Shown one piece after another: positions 29,458 to 40,450 of a stretch of 64,000 bases of DNA. A program made the position numbers and the translations under genes. The DNA is taken from assembly GCF_009177095.1 (NCBI RefSeq), contig NZ_AP021861.1, positions 5,128,501 to 5,192,500 on the forward strand. The letters are read 5' to 3'. The notes beneath the pieces are model-generated. The model had not been told where the DNA came from. It ran no database searches and saw nothing but the letters and a program-made list of their open reading frames with translations. How positions within the stretch are numbered: the stretch's first letter is position 1; each line of letters starts with the position of its first letter. Origin of the DNA: Lacipirellula parvula. GTDB lineage: Bacteria; Planctomycetota; Planctomycetia; Pirellulales; Lacipirellulaceae.

Positions 29458-31203
29458 TTAGCTGCGGCGGCGGGCGTTGTAGCCGGCGCAGAGGGCGATC
29501 GCGGCGGAGGCGAGGAGGGCGCCGCCGGCTGGCTCGGGGACCGCGGCGGCGGGTGTGACGCCGGAGCCGTATTCACGTTGCCACTCCAAGAAGTCGGCGC
29601 CGTCCGTTTTGCCGTCGTTGTTGGCGTCGCTGAGGGCGTTGACGCCAAAGTCGCCTTTCCATTTGGCGAGATCGAGGGCGTCGACACGGCCGTCGTCGTT
29701 GAAATCAGCGGCGTACGACGGCGCGGCGACCGCGTGATAGTCGACTTTCACGTTCAGCCCGCCGGCGATGGTGATCGACGTGCCGTAGTTCGCGAAGCCG
29801 CCGCCACTAAAGAGGATGTCGTAAACGCCGTTCGCACTGACGGGAATCGAATATCCGCCCGAGAGCGACGACATGGCGTAATACGCGGAGCCGGCAACGT
29901 CGACGCGGACGCCGGAGCGGCCTTCGCCGACGTCGTAGAAATTGTTGCCGTTGAGATCTTCGTAGACGACGCCGGTGACGAAGCTGCCGGGGCCGGCATT
30001 GCCGAAATCTTGCGTGACGATTTGCGGGCCGACGTTGTTCGGGCCGTTGCCATTCACCAGGCCGACGCCGATTTCCTTGAAATCGTTGTTGTGAATTGAG
30101 ATGCGGTGACCGGCGGGATTTTGCATCCCCTGGCCGGCGAAGGCGGGATTGTAGCTCGGATCGGCCGGGTTGCCGGAGTTTCCCCAGTCGACGTCGAAGG
30201 CCGCGTGGCCTTCGGCGACGCTGGAACTGTAGGAGTAGACGTTCTCGCCCAGGCTGCCGACGTAGCCGACCGCTTGAGCGCGTTGGCCCAGCGTCATCCC
30301 AGCGGTGAGCGGGCTTGGCGGATTGCTCGAGGAGACGTGACCTTGGAAACCGTTCGTCAGCATATCTTGCGAATGAAGTTCCGCGGCCTGGTTGAGCGAC
30401 GCGTTGAACGACAGCGGCTGCGCGAACTGGTCGATCAACCCGTTGGCGACCGACGCGTTGAACTGATTGACGATGTTCTGCGGATTGATGCCGAAGAAGC
30501 TGTACGCGCTTTGCACGCCAGGGGCGTTTTCATTTTTCAAACGATTGGCTTCGACGATGGCGTCGGAGCGGGCGCGGTTGATGTACTCGAGGTAAAGCTG
30601 CTCCTCGGCAGAGGGCTGGCCGATGGAGTAGAGGCTTTTTTGGAATTGATCGGCGAGTTGGATGTCGTCGACGTACCAGCCGACGCCGGCGCTCGTTTGC
30701 GTGAACGCTGTCCCGCCGACGAAGTCGAGATTGAAGCGGAACTTCGCGGACTGGCCGGCGTAGGCCGAAAGATCGACCGTTCGCAGGGCGAAGTTACTTT
30801 CGACGGGCGCCGAGCCGGTGCTTGTGCCGGTTTGCGCGTAGAGCGAAATCGGCCAAGTGGCGCCGTTGTTCGTCGACATCTCGACGCGGGCGACCTGCCC
30901 AGAGGCGGCGAAACCGAGACGGCTGAGGAAGAAAAGCTTCGAATCGGCCTGAATCGTGAAGGCCGAATTGCTGGCGAACCAATTGTCGGCGAAGCCGGGA
31001 TTGGCGAGGTGGAAGGAATTGGCGCCTTGCCCGACGATCGAGGACTGGATGAGCGCGTAGTTCCCGGGCACAACGTTCGTCGTAATACCGCCGGCGCCCG
31101 ATTCGGCATTTTCAGTCCAAAGGACATCCGCCTGCACCTTACTAGTGCACCACGGCATCGCGACGACGAGCAGAAGCAATGCGGCTAGGTGACGAGATCG
31201 CAT
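29458..31203 (-). CDS. Secreted CAP/SCP-domain protein with dockerin and PEP-CTERM
   Basis: 581 residues. Signal peptide (MRSRHLAALLLLVVAMPW), a beta-sandwich-like domain of about 150 residues, then a CAP (SCP-like) domain from about residue 205, beginning EEQLYLEYINRARSDAIVEA, with HSQDM, GHVSSSNP, GENVYSYSS and GHRISIHNN positions that match the CAP signature. A carboxypeptidase-regulatory-like beta domain follows (FVTGVVYEDLNGNNFYD), then two dockerin loops (ADFNDDGRVDALDLAKW and DANNDGKTDGADFLEWQ) and a PEP-CTERM tail. Extracellular; substrate unknown. Confidence 0.88.
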   Translation of the reverse strand: MRSRHLAALLLLVVAMPWCTSKVQADVLWTENAESGAGGITTNVVPGNYALIQSSIVGQGANSFHLANPGFADNWFASNSAFTIQADSKLFFLSRLGFAASGQVARVEMSTNNGATWPISLYAQTGTSTGSAPVESNFALRTVDLSAYAGQSAKFRFNLDFVGGTAFTQTSAGVGWYVDDIQLADQFQKSLYSIGQPSAEEQLYLEYINRARSDAIVEANRLKNENAPGVQSAYSFFGINPQNIVNQFNASVANGLIDQFAQPLSFNASLNQAAELHSQDMLTNGFQGHVSSSNPPSPLTAGMTLGQRAQAVGYVGSLGENVYSYSSSVAEGHAAFDVDWGNSGNPADPSYNPAFAGQGMQNPAGHRISIHNNDFKEIGVGLVNGNGPNNVGPQIVTQDFGNAGPGSFVTGVVYEDLNGNNFYDVGEGRSGVRVDVAGSAYYAMSSLSGGYSIPVSANGVYDILFSGGGFANYGTSITIAGGLNVKVDYHAVAAPSYAADFNDDGRVDALDLAKWKGDFGVNALSDANNDGKTDGADFLEWQREYGSGVTPAAAVPEPAGGALLASAAIALCAGYNARRRS

Positions 31204-31468
31204 CGGCTAGTCTCCGCCGGATGGCATTGGGACGAAAAGGACTGCTTCTATAGCGTGGCGAAGGGGGAGCGAGACCGCAAGCGCGGGGCTGCCGTGAAGG
31301 GCGAGATTGCCGAGAATCGGCCGCGAAGCCGCAAATTTCACGGGGTTTTGTGGAGTTGGGTCGTTATGGAAGCCCCTTATCGCCACGTCAAACCACGCCG
31401 ACTGGGGAGAACTCCTCAGCCCTGACGGGCTCTCCGCTGACAGCGGGTTATTCCCATAAGACCTGGCG

Positions 31469-32302
31469 TTAGCCTTCCGCGACGTGAAAGTCATCCCAAT
31501 GGAGGTAAGCCACAACGGCTGGCAACAAGTACACGAGCAAACTCACGACGAGAAACACCAATGCGGGAAGTAAAAGTGCGGGGACGGCGACGGCCGTCAC
31601 GATCGCCGCACCCGCAATCAACGCGAAAATAACCATGAGCCCGTGGACGGCGCTCCGTTCTCCGTCCAGAAGCCCCTTGCCGAGACGATAGATGATGAAG
31701 CAGACCATCAACTGAAAGGCGATCAATCCGGCGAACACCAGGGTCGTCGGCAATGTCGCATCGGGGCGCAGAATGTAGACGGCTAGTCCGGCGATGGAGG
31801 CCAGCCCGGACAGAATCGCGTTTCCCATGATGAGCAGGCCGAACACGCCGACAAATTTCAGCGCCCAACTCGATTCGCTTTTCCCGCCCGTGCGGGCGGC
31901 ATGCCAAGCGTTGACGCTCGCAGATTCCCCTGCTGCCAGGGAATCGCGGATTGATTCGGGGACGACGCGCTGCGTGACGGCCTCGAGTTCCAGCTCATCG
32001 CTTTCGGGCGAGGCGAAGTCTGAGTCGCTGAAGGGAGCGACGACGGAAAAATCATCGCCAAAGAAATCGTCGTCGCCCTGGCTTGCACTTACCGCGACGG
32101 GCGGAAGCGGAGCCGGGGAATTCTCCGCGACGCGTTCGGGGACGACGCGTTGCGTTGACGGCGATTGAGCTGCGAGCGGGGGAATATCGATGCGGGCGCC
32201 GCAGCTGCACTTGGCCTTCTTGCCGGCCAACGTTTGATCGAGTTTGTACGACTTGCCGCAAGACGTACAGCGCACGGCGATGCGGAGGGGATTGTCGGAC
32301 AT
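31469..32302 (-). CDS. Zinc-ribbon membrane protein
   Basis: 277 residues. The N-terminus has a rubredoxin-like zinc ribbon (CTSCGKSYKLDQ then KCSCGARIDIP). A Pro/Ser-rich acidic linker of about 100 residues follows, then five or so membrane helices in the last 120 residues. This ribbon-plus-linker-plus-membrane plan is common among uncharacterised planctomycete proteins. Function is unknown. It lies immediately downstream of the rRNA operon on the same strand, but the rRNA terminator at 32528-32563 separates them. Confidence 0.75.
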   Translation of the reverse strand: MSDNPLRIAVRCTSCGKSYKLDQTLAGKKAKCSCGARIDIPPLAAQSPSTQRVVPERVAENSPAPLPPVAVSASQGDDDFFGDDFSVVAPFSDSDFASPESDELELEAVTQRVVPESIRDSLAAGESASVNAWHAARTGGKSESSWALKFVGVFGLLIMGNAILSGLASIAGLAVYILRPDATLPTTLVFAGLIAFQLMVCFIIYRLGKGLLDGERSAVHGLMVIFALIAGAAIVTAVAVPALLLPALVFLVVSLLVYLLPAVVAYLHWDDFHVAEG

Positions 32303-32527
32303 GGAACCATCTCGTGCGATGAGCTACCGCGAGTGTAAGAGTGCAACGGTTACTACTCGATGCCCATCTCTGGTTCCGGCAGAGAAGCAGGGTGGAGTGT
32401 AGCTCGGCCGAAAAAGGAGTGCAAACTCGCCGCGCGATCCGCAGCCATTTGCGAGCTGCGGAAAGTGAAAGAGCGCTCGATGCTCCACCGCCAAACGACC
32501 ACTCACCCACTGTCAATTCAGCGCAAA

Positions 32528-32563
32528 CAAAAACCCCGTGAGGAGATCCCCACGGGGTTTTTG
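32528..32563 (-). terminator. Intrinsic terminator of the 23S-5S operon
   Basis: On the minus strand the stem is CCCCGTG with CACGGGG (seven GC-rich pairs, flanked by A/T pairs) and a ten-base loop, followed by TTTTT. It starts six bases past the 5S 3' end. Confidence 0.93.
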
Positions 32564-32568
32564 ATAAA

Positions 32569-32676
32569 TCTGGCGATACCTACTTTCGCGAGTGCTCTCA
32601 CTATCATCGGCCCGGAGTGCTTAACTACTGTGTTCGGAATGGGAACAGGTGTTTCCACTACGGTATGGTCGCCAGA
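32569..32676 (-). rRNA. rrf: 5S ribosomal RNA
   Basis: About 108 nt. On the minus strand it begins TCTGGCGACCATACCG and contains the conserved AACACCTGTTCCCATTCCGA region and the GTAGTTAAGCACTCC loop; the ends pair with each other (TCTGGCGA with TCGCCAGA). The gene abuts a hairpin that separates it from 23S. End positions are by base pairing and may be off by a few bases. Confidence 0.95.
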
Positions 32677-32713
32677 AAAAGCTCGTGGGGCGGTAAAGCC
32701 CGCACGAGCTTGA
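32676..32713 (-). terminator. Hairpin with U-tract between 23S and 5S genes
   Basis: On the minus strand AAGCTCGTG pairs with CACGAGCTT, with an inner GGGC/GCCC stem, followed by TTTTT at the very start of 5S. It looks like an intrinsic terminator or a processing hairpin inside the operon; which is not decidable from sequence. Confidence 0.6.
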
Positions 32714-32718
32714 CATTC

Positions 32719-32738
32719 TGGTGTTTGCAAGAGTGGCA
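32719..32738 (-). other. Outer 23S processing stem, 3' arm
   Basis: The sequence here is complementary to the transcript arm encoded at 35965-35987 (TGGTGTTTGCAAGAGTGGCA against a version with three extra bases). Pairing would enclose the whole 23S precursor, as RNase III stems do in other bacteria. Confidence 0.75.
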
Positions 32739-32751
32739 ACTGCCACGAGTT

Positions 32752-32777
32752 CCGCAGGGACTAGCCCTGCGGCTCGC
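32752..32777 (-). repeat. GCGAGCCGCAGGG hairpin, copy 1 (23S-5S spacer)
   Basis: A 26-base unit that forms a CCGCAGGG/CCCTGCGG hairpin and carries GCGAG at its 5' side on the minus strand. Copies 2 and 3 lie in the 23S leader, in the same orientation. Confidence 0.85.
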
Positions 32778-32805
32778 TGATATCCTTTGCCTTCGATTTG
32801 AAAAT

Positions 32806-32822
32806 CGAGAGCGTTTGATAAA

Positions 32823-32834
<12 letters not shown>
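32806..32834 (-). other. Inner 23S processing stem, 3' arm
   Basis: Complementary over about 29 bases to 35731-35759 with two or three mismatches (CGAGAGCGTTTGATAAATGT on the plus strand). The 23S ends lie inside this helix. Confidence 0.85.
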
Positions 32835-35730
<2,896 letters not shown>

Positions 35731-35740
<10 letters not shown>

Positions 35741-35759
35741 CATTTATCTAACGCTCTCG
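35731..35759 (-). other. Inner 23S processing stem, 5' arm
   Basis: Pairs with 32806-32834 to close the 23S precursor in a long, nearly perfect helix. Confidence 0.85.
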
Positions 35760-35837
35760 AACAGCTGACTCGCGAACGAATCAGGGGAACTCGAGCAAAG
35801 ACAAATGCTGCTACAAAGAAGTCGATCGATTTGATGA

Positions 35838-35863
35838 CCGCAGGAATAAACCCTGCGGCTCGC
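35838..35863 (-). repeat. GCGAGCCGCAGGG hairpin, copy 2 (23S leader)
   Basis: Same 26-base unit as 32752-32777, with one changed base in the stem and a different loop. Confidence 0.85.
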
Positions 35864-35925
35864 TTCGACCGCTTCGAGTAACGCTTGATCTTCGTTGTCT
35901 AAGGCAAAGGAGACCCAAAGCACTA

Positions 35926-35951
35926 CCACAGGGACAAACCCTGTGGCTCGC
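35926..35951 (-). repeat. GCGAGCCACAGGG hairpin, copy 3 (23S leader)
   Basis: Third copy. The stem carries compensating changes (CCACAGGG/CCCTGTGG), so the hairpin rather than the exact sequence is kept. Confidence 0.85.
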
Positions 35952-35964
35952 AGTGGGTTTCAGA

Positions 35965-35987
35965 TGCCACTCTTGCTCAAAACACCA
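35965..35987 (-). other. Outer 23S processing stem, 5' arm
   Basis: Minus-strand arm TGGTGTTTTGAGCAAGAG plus TGGCA, complementary to 32719-32738. It follows the boxA element by three bases. Confidence 0.75.
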
Positions 35988-35990
35988 AAT

Positions 35991-36001
35991 TGTCAAAGAA
36001 C
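35991..36001 (-). promoter_or_regulatory. boxA-like antitermination element
   Basis: GTTCTTTGACA on the minus strand resembles the rRNA boxA consensus bound by NusB/S10. It lies in the leader about 100 bases after the predicted start, as expected for rRNA antitermination. Confidence 0.75.
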
Positions 36002-36105
36002 GGACCCGACCAGAGATCGGCGCGACCCCGCAAGGGAGCCGCGAAAACCGAGCCGCTCAAATCAACTGCAACCAGCTGACCCTCGCGACTTGGTGGAAGT
36101 CCCGT

Positions 36106-36133
36106 ATTGTAGGGACTTCGCTGTGGCTGTCAA
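36106..36133 (-). promoter_or_regulatory. Sigma-70-type promoter of the 23S-5S operon
   Basis: -35 TTGACA at 36133-36128 and -10 TACAAT at 36111-36106, 16-base spacer; transcription would start near 36099. An A/T-rich palindrome (GTTTTGAAATTTTCAAAAC on the minus strand, 36139-36157) sits just upstream of the -35 box and could serve as an UP element. Confidence 0.85.
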
Positions 36134-36322
36134 AGGGGGTTTTGAAAATTTCAAAACTCTTTTGACCACCGATCATCGACCAATCTTAGCCCTCAAGTTG
36201 AGGTGATTTTGGTCGTGAGAAAGGCAATTGTAGGGCGAGACGGCTACACGACAAGGGGGGTGTGAAGATTGTGCGACTATATTTTTCGCACGCTGAAAAC
36301 CGCCCTCGAACGGCCCCGTCCC

Positions 36323-36778
36323 CTACCCTGCGTCGGATTCGCGGTCCCAGCCGCGGGCCGCCGCGAACCGGCGTACATACCGCGCCGTGAACCCGCCGAC
36401 AGCGATCGCCGCGACCTCAAGCACGATCGACGGAATTAGCCCGCCGAACCAACCGCGGTAAGCGGAATCGGCGAATGGCAGCAGAAGCAACAGCCCGGCG
36501 ACCGCCCCGCCGAAGAACGTGCGGCGCTCACCGCGGCAGTAAACGGCGAGCGTGCCGACGGCGACCGGCAGCATGCAAAGAATCACCAGCAGCGTGGCCA
36601 ACTCCACGACGTCGTGGCCGATGAGCCCAACCACGGCGGCGACGACGGCGAACGCCGCCGTTGCGATCAGCATCGAGCGCAAGCTGAACTGCAGCTTTCG
36701 AGACTTCGCGGACCGAATTGGCGGACCAAGCGGCGGCTTCGGCGGCGCGGCGGCAGGCTGAGGCTTGAAGTCGTCCAT
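36323..36778 (-). CDS. Small hypothetical membrane protein with KLQFSLRSML motif
   Basis: 151 residues. A Pro-rich N-terminal tail of about 25 residues leads into KLQFSLRSMLIATAAF, a motif I associate with many small planctomycete membrane proteins, then four hydrophobic segments and a basic C-terminal tail (TARYVRRFAAARGWDRES). No catalytic feature is visible. It lies just upstream of the rRNA promoter on the same strand, with a weak TGCGA/TCGCA hairpin after its stop near 36265-36285. Confidence 0.7.
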   Translation of the reverse strand: MDDFKPQPAAAPPKPPLGPPIRSAKSRKLQFSLRSMLIATAAFAVVAAVVGLIGHDVVELATLLVILCMLPVAVGTLAVYCRGERRTFFGGAVAGLLLLLPFADSAYRGWFGGLIPSIVLEVAAIAVGGFTARYVRRFAAARGWDRESDAG

Positions 36779-36811
36779 CGTGCAGGCAGCCTACCACGGC
36801 GGGCCTGCCGC

Positions 36812-38299
36812 TCAAACGGCGGCCAGGTCGGCGTCTTGCAGCCGTTGCTGGGCTTCGGCGGCGGCGGTGGAAACGAGATCCGCTCGCGCACTCTCCATCG
36901 CCGAGGCGGCGTCTTCGTCGGGTTGAACGCTGGAGACGCCCATGTCGAGTTCCAAGCGAATCTGGTGATCGCCCAGCGGAACGGGACAAAGCGAAATCGA
37001 GGTGCGAACTCGCTGACCGACGATCTTCGCGGCGCTCGCCGAGCTGCCAGGAAGCATCACGACCAATTCGCCCCCTTCGAGCCGAGCCAACAAATCCATG
37101 TCACGCAGCGTCGACTGAACGAACGAGGCGAGCGAATCGAGCAGCAGCATGCCGATGGCATTGCCGTAGTTGTGTTCCAGTTCCGAAAAATCTCGGACGC
37201 GGAAGTGGACGAGCGTGATCGGCACGCCAAACCGCCGGCTCTCGGCAATCCGGCGATGGAGTTCATCGGTAAAGATCGAGCGGTTCGCGAACTTCTTCGC
37301 TTCCGCGGCGGGCAACGATTTGGCCGCCGCATCGGCAGCCTTCGCGGCGACAATCAGCCGAGCGATTTCGCGATCATGCCAGAAGCTGCAGTTGCGGCCA
37401 TTTTTCTTGGCGCCGTAGACGGCTTCGTCGGCACGGCGAACGAGCGCGGAGGTCTCTTCGTCGGCGACGCAACCAGCGACGCCGACGCTGGCCGTTACCC
37501 GCAGGGCGTTGCCGCCGAACTGGACGTTCATCGCCTCGATCGCCTTGCGAATCCGCTCGGCGGCCAGCTGGCCGTCCTCGACCGTGGCGTTGGCAAGGAT
37601 CACGGCGAACTCTTCGCCGCCGTAGCGACAGGCCGAATCGCCGGAGCTAACGACGCGGCCGAGCGTCCGCCCGACGGTGCGAAGCACCTCGTCGCCGGCC
37701 GGATGGCCGTGCACGTCGTTGAATTGCTTGAAGTTGTCGACGTCGAGCATGATCAACGCGAACGACTGGCCTTTCGAGGCGAACAGTTCGGTCGATTCGA
37801 GCAGCGCGGCATCGAAAGCGCGGCGATTCGCCAGCCGCGTCAGCGCGTCGGTGCGGGCCTCGAACTGCTGGTTGCGAATTTCCTCGGCCTGCGTTGCGAT
37901 TTTCTGTTCGGCGTCTTCAAGGCGGGTTTGGAGCCGTTTGTTGGCGTCGAGCATCTTGGCGACGACGTCCATGACGACGGCACCCCCCTCGGCGTTGCCT
38001 TGCTCGATGCCGACGAGTTGATCAGTGATCGATTCGACGAACGAATTGTGCGCGCCAACGTCGTACGCCACGTTGCGAGCCAAGTCACGCAATTGCTGAG
38101 CGGCCATGCTCGCGCGAGCGGCGTCGTTGGCCGACATCTCGCCGGAAGCGGTTTCGCTCGGGACGGCGGGCGTAGCGTGGCGAGCGGCGATGAACCGCAT
38201 GTAGATCACAGCCCCGCAGAATCCCACGAAGAAGGCAGCAAACGCCAACGCCACGTCAGACGCGACTCTCGCAACGGTGACAGCTAGTAACAGGTTCAT
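36812..38299 (-). CDS. Diguanylate cyclase with tandem GGDEF-like domains
   Basis: 495 residues from ATG 38299 (a TTG at 38311 is possible). One N-terminal membrane helix, a helical signalling segment (about 60-165, coiled-coil-like), then a full GGDEF domain with RTDALTRLANRRAFD, MLDVDNFKQFND and CRYGGEEF, an active signature. The inhibitory RxxD site is SSGD here, so product feedback is probably lost. A second GGDEF-like domain follows, in which the signature is degenerate (ARLEGGELVVMLPG). It makes c-di-GMP; the second half is probably regulatory. A possible promoter is at 38411-38438 (TTGACT, 16 bases, TATCGT). Confidence 0.9.
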   Translation of the reverse strand: MNLLLAVTVARVASDVALAFAAFFVGFCGAVIYMRFIAARHATPAVPSETASGEMSANDAARASMAAQQLRDLARNVAYDVGAHNSFVESITDQLVGIEQGNAEGGAVVMDVVAKMLDANKRLQTRLEDAEQKIATQAEEIRNQQFEARTDALTRLANRRAFDAALLESTELFASKGQSFALIMLDVDNFKQFNDVHGHPAGDEVLRTVGRTLGRVVSSGDSACRYGGEEFAVILANATVEDGQLAAERIRKAIEAMNVQFGGNALRVTASVGVAGCVADEETSALVRRADEAVYGAKKNGRNCSFWHDREIARLIVAAKAADAAAKSLPAAEAKKFANRSIFTDELHRRIAESRRFGVPITLVHFRVRDFSELEHNYGNAIGMLLLDSLASFVQSTLRDMDLLARLEGGELVVMLPGSSASAAKIVGQRVRTSISLCPVPLGDHQIRLELDMGVSSVQPDEDAASAMESARADLVSTAAAEAQQRLQDADLAAV

Positions 38300-38750
38300 G
38301 CAACAGCTCAATAGTCGTGAATCAACGCATGGCTAGCGACAGCGCCTTCGCACGCTGAACAGCTGGCTATAGTTGCGGCTTCTGATGGTGCAAAAGCACG
38401 CGGCTCAGCAACGATACGACGCCCTGCGAGGGAGTCAAACTCCAGCGATGCACAATTCCGCACGGCGTTTTGCCGCAGCGGATCGGCTCGTAAAACTTGC
38501 GAGAATTGGACCGATTTAAACGGTCTTTGCCGGCGGAAAGTACGTTGCGTGCCACGTTTGCCGGGGCTTTTGCCGCGTATTTGGGAAGGGTAAAACACCT
38601 AGAGGGGGCAAGTTGATTCTGGAACGACCAACCGCCCGCCGCATCGTGCGCGAATTCGAGACTCGCGGATGCTAATTTTGGACGATCGGCGCCCGCGGCA
38701 GGACGGCCGCAGAGTCGGCGCCACCTGCACAATCTGAAACCGGCGGAACC
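38300..38750. other. Divergent intergenic region
   Basis: 451 bases between the diguanylate cyclase and DUF983 genes. A weak candidate promoter for the cyclase is given in that entry. I see no c-di-GMP riboswitch fold, RNA gene or repeat pair. Open frames here lack ribosome sites and family features. Confidence 0.5.
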
Positions 38751-39215
38751 ATGAACAGCTCCGAGTCGAATCGGATGGCGACGAACAAGCCAATTGGCGG
38801 CGTGGCGACGATGCTGCGGGGCCTACGGCTCCGCTGCCCCTGCTGCGGGATGGGGCCGATCTTTAACGGCTGGTTCGCGATGAACGATCGATGCGCCGAA
38901 TGCGGGCGGCTGTTCGACCGGGCGCCGGGATATCTGCTGGGGTCGATCTATTTCAACTACGGCGTGACGGCCGTATTGGTTGTGATTGCCTACTTCTCGC
39001 TGTACTTCACGGAAACGCTCAGCGGGAAGCAGCTGCTATGGTTGCTGACGGCGTTCGGGGGGGTGTTTCCGCTCTGGTTTTTCCGGTACGCGCGGGGGCT
39101 GTGGATCGCGTTTGATGAACGCTGGGATCCGTGGCCGAATGAGGAAGAGGCTCGGCGCGGGGAGCGGAAAGTACGAGGCGGAGCTGAAAAGCGCGACGCT
39201 CCGGCGGGAGGCTAG
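38751..39215 (+). CDS. DUF983 membrane protein
   Basis: 154 residues; ATG 38775 is an alternative start. The family features are clear: a zinc-ribbon-like pair CPCCGMGPIF and CAECGRLFDRAPGYLLGSIYF, followed by two membrane helices and a basic-acidic tail. DUF983 genes often occur beside cytochrome oxidase clusters, and this one converges on the respiratory cluster, its stop lying 23 bases from the end of the last cluster gene. Its function is unknown. Confidence 0.9.
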   Translation: MNSSESNRMATNKPIGGVATMLRGLRLRCPCCGMGPIFNGWFAMNDRCAECGRLFDRAPGYLLGSIYFNYGVTAVLVVIAYFSLYFTETLSGKQLLWLLTAFGGVFPLWFFRYARGLWIAFDERWDPWPNEEEARRGERKVRGGAEKRDAPAGG

Positions 39216-39238
39216 TTTGGAAATACGGCGACCCGCGG

Positions 39239-39529
39239 CTACTGTTTCGTGACAGCGCGCTCGGCTTCGGCCTTCTTCACCGAACGGTAGGCGAAGCTGC
39301 CGAACGTCGTGATGATGATGAAGGGCATCGACATCATAAAGAGGATGCTGTAGTAGTAGCCGGCCGCCATCGATTGGCCGTGCGGGTCGTTCTCGGCGAG
39401 GCCTTCGCGGCAGGTGGGGCAGGCGGTGGCGTCGCTAGTCAGAAGAGCGACGGCCAGCAGCGCGAGACCGCCGGCGACGAGGTGATCGGTGATCTGTGAG
39501 CGGTGCTTGGTGAAGAGTCGCTTGAGCAT
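39239..39529 (-). CDS. Small membrane protein at the end of the respiratory cluster
   Basis: 96 residues. A long N-terminal hydrophobic signal or anchor (HLVAGGLALLAVALLTSDA) ends in ACPTCREGLAENDPHGQSM, with a CxxC pair that would face outside. A second membrane helix (YYYSILFMMSMPFIIITTF) and a short charged tail follow. I do not know a named family. Position at the end of the cluster suggests an oxidase accessory or assembly role, but this is inference. Confidence 0.7.
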   Translation of the reverse strand: MLKRLFTKHRSQITDHLVAGGLALLAVALLTSDATACPTCREGLAENDPHGQSMAAGYYYSILFMMSMPFIIITTFGSFAYRSVKKAEAERAVTKQ

Positions 39530-39601
39530 GGGAAGCCTCGCGCGGGGCCGCCCCTGGCCCGCTCAAAAAAAGCTTCGGAGCCGGGGGCTGCAAAACGTCG
39601 A

Positions 39602-40207
39602 TCAACCGGGGGCCGAAACCTGCGGCGAATCAGCGTTCAGTGTAGGCGTTAGCTCGGCTGACGGCCAGATGTGGTAGAGCATCAGGTAGACGACCACCCC
39701 GGTCACCGAGACGTAAAGCCAGATCGGAAAGGCCCAGCGGACGACTTTTAGGTGTTTGGCCCGAGATTCGGCCTTTTTCTCAGCGGGCCACGCGGCGGCA
39801 CGGCCCCAGCCGACGGCGTTGGCGCCGTAAATCGTCGCGGCGATAGCCAGAAACGGCACCGCGACCGCCAACAGCACGTGCGATAGCAGGATGAGGTAGT
39901 AAACGAGCTTTACCGGCCCGGGATGGGTGAACTTCACTGTCAGTTGGACGGCGAAGTGGTACGTGAGGTAACTCGTCAGGAACATCGCCGAGACGAACAG
40001 AGCGGAGAGCATCACGCGGCCGTGAGGGATCTCTCGGCCTCGTTTAATTTGCCATAGGCCCAGCAGCAGCAGCACCGTCGCCAGGGAATTAAGGGCGGCG
40101 TTGAGATGGACGAGCGGATGGCCGCCGACGGCGAGGGGAAGCATCGGGAGCCACTCCCCTGCCCTGGCGATGGGAAGTTGCGCGGCGAGTTCGAGAGTTG
40201 CGGGCAT
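39602..40207 (-). CDS. DUF420 membrane protein
   Basis: 201 residues from ATG 40207. About five membrane helices, with His residues in GGHPLVHLNAALNSLAT, TYHFAVQL and YYLILLSHVLLAV that match the DUF420 family (related to CtaM/YozB). Such proteins occur in cytochrome oxidase operons of Bacillus and others and are linked to oxidase maturation. The C-terminal basic segment differs from typical members. Downstream of the SCO gene, with the second composite palindrome between them. Confidence 0.88.
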   Translation of the reverse strand: MPATLELAAQLPIARAGEWLPMLPLAVGGHPLVHLNAALNSLATVLLLLGLWQIKRGREIPHGRVMLSALFVSAMFLTSYLTYHFAVQLTVKFTHPGPVKLVYYLILLSHVLLAVAVPFLAIAATIYGANAVGWGRAAAWPAEKKAESRAKHLKVVRWAFPIWLYVSVTGVVVYLMLYHIWPSAELTPTLNADSPQVSAPG

Positions 40208-40251
40208 GTTTGGAGTCGGGATTGAATGATTCGCGTTGCGCCGCGGGAAAT

Positions 40252-40450
40252 CAGCTCCGGAGGAGCGGCATGTTGTAGCCAGGGGCGTGAGCCCCTGGTT
40301 GCGTCGTGAGAATAGAATAAAGCCCCAGAGGGGCGACACGATTTTCTGCGATTCCGGAACGGTGTCGCCCCACCGGGGCTCAATACGTTATTCGCACTCG
40401 TTCCAGGGGCTCACGCCCCCGGCTACATTATTTCGCCCCTCGCGGGGCTA
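40252..40450. repeat. Composite palindrome, copy 2 (A-M-M'-A')
   Basis: About 199 bp with the same arm order as 11104-11293. Shared segments include TAGCCAGGGGCGTGAGCCCC on the left and its complement on the right. It covers the end of the SCO gene, which takes its last seven codons and its stop from the right arm. Confidence 0.9.

Noticed and set aside
25432-32302. Genomic island by composition
   Set aside because: The stretch is accessory in content, but I see no integrase, transposase, tRNA target or direct-repeat boundary, and GC is only mildly lower in parts.
38411-38438. Promoter-like pair before the diguanylate cyclase (TTGACT, 16 bases, TATCGT)
   Set aside because: The -10 box fits poorly and such matches are expected by chance; mentioned in the gene entry but not listed as a feature.
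39565-39601. Terminator after the DUF420 gene (A/T run beside GCTTCGGAGCC)
   Set aside because: The hairpin is short and imperfect (GGCTCCGAAGC) and the next gene continues in the same direction; too weak to list.
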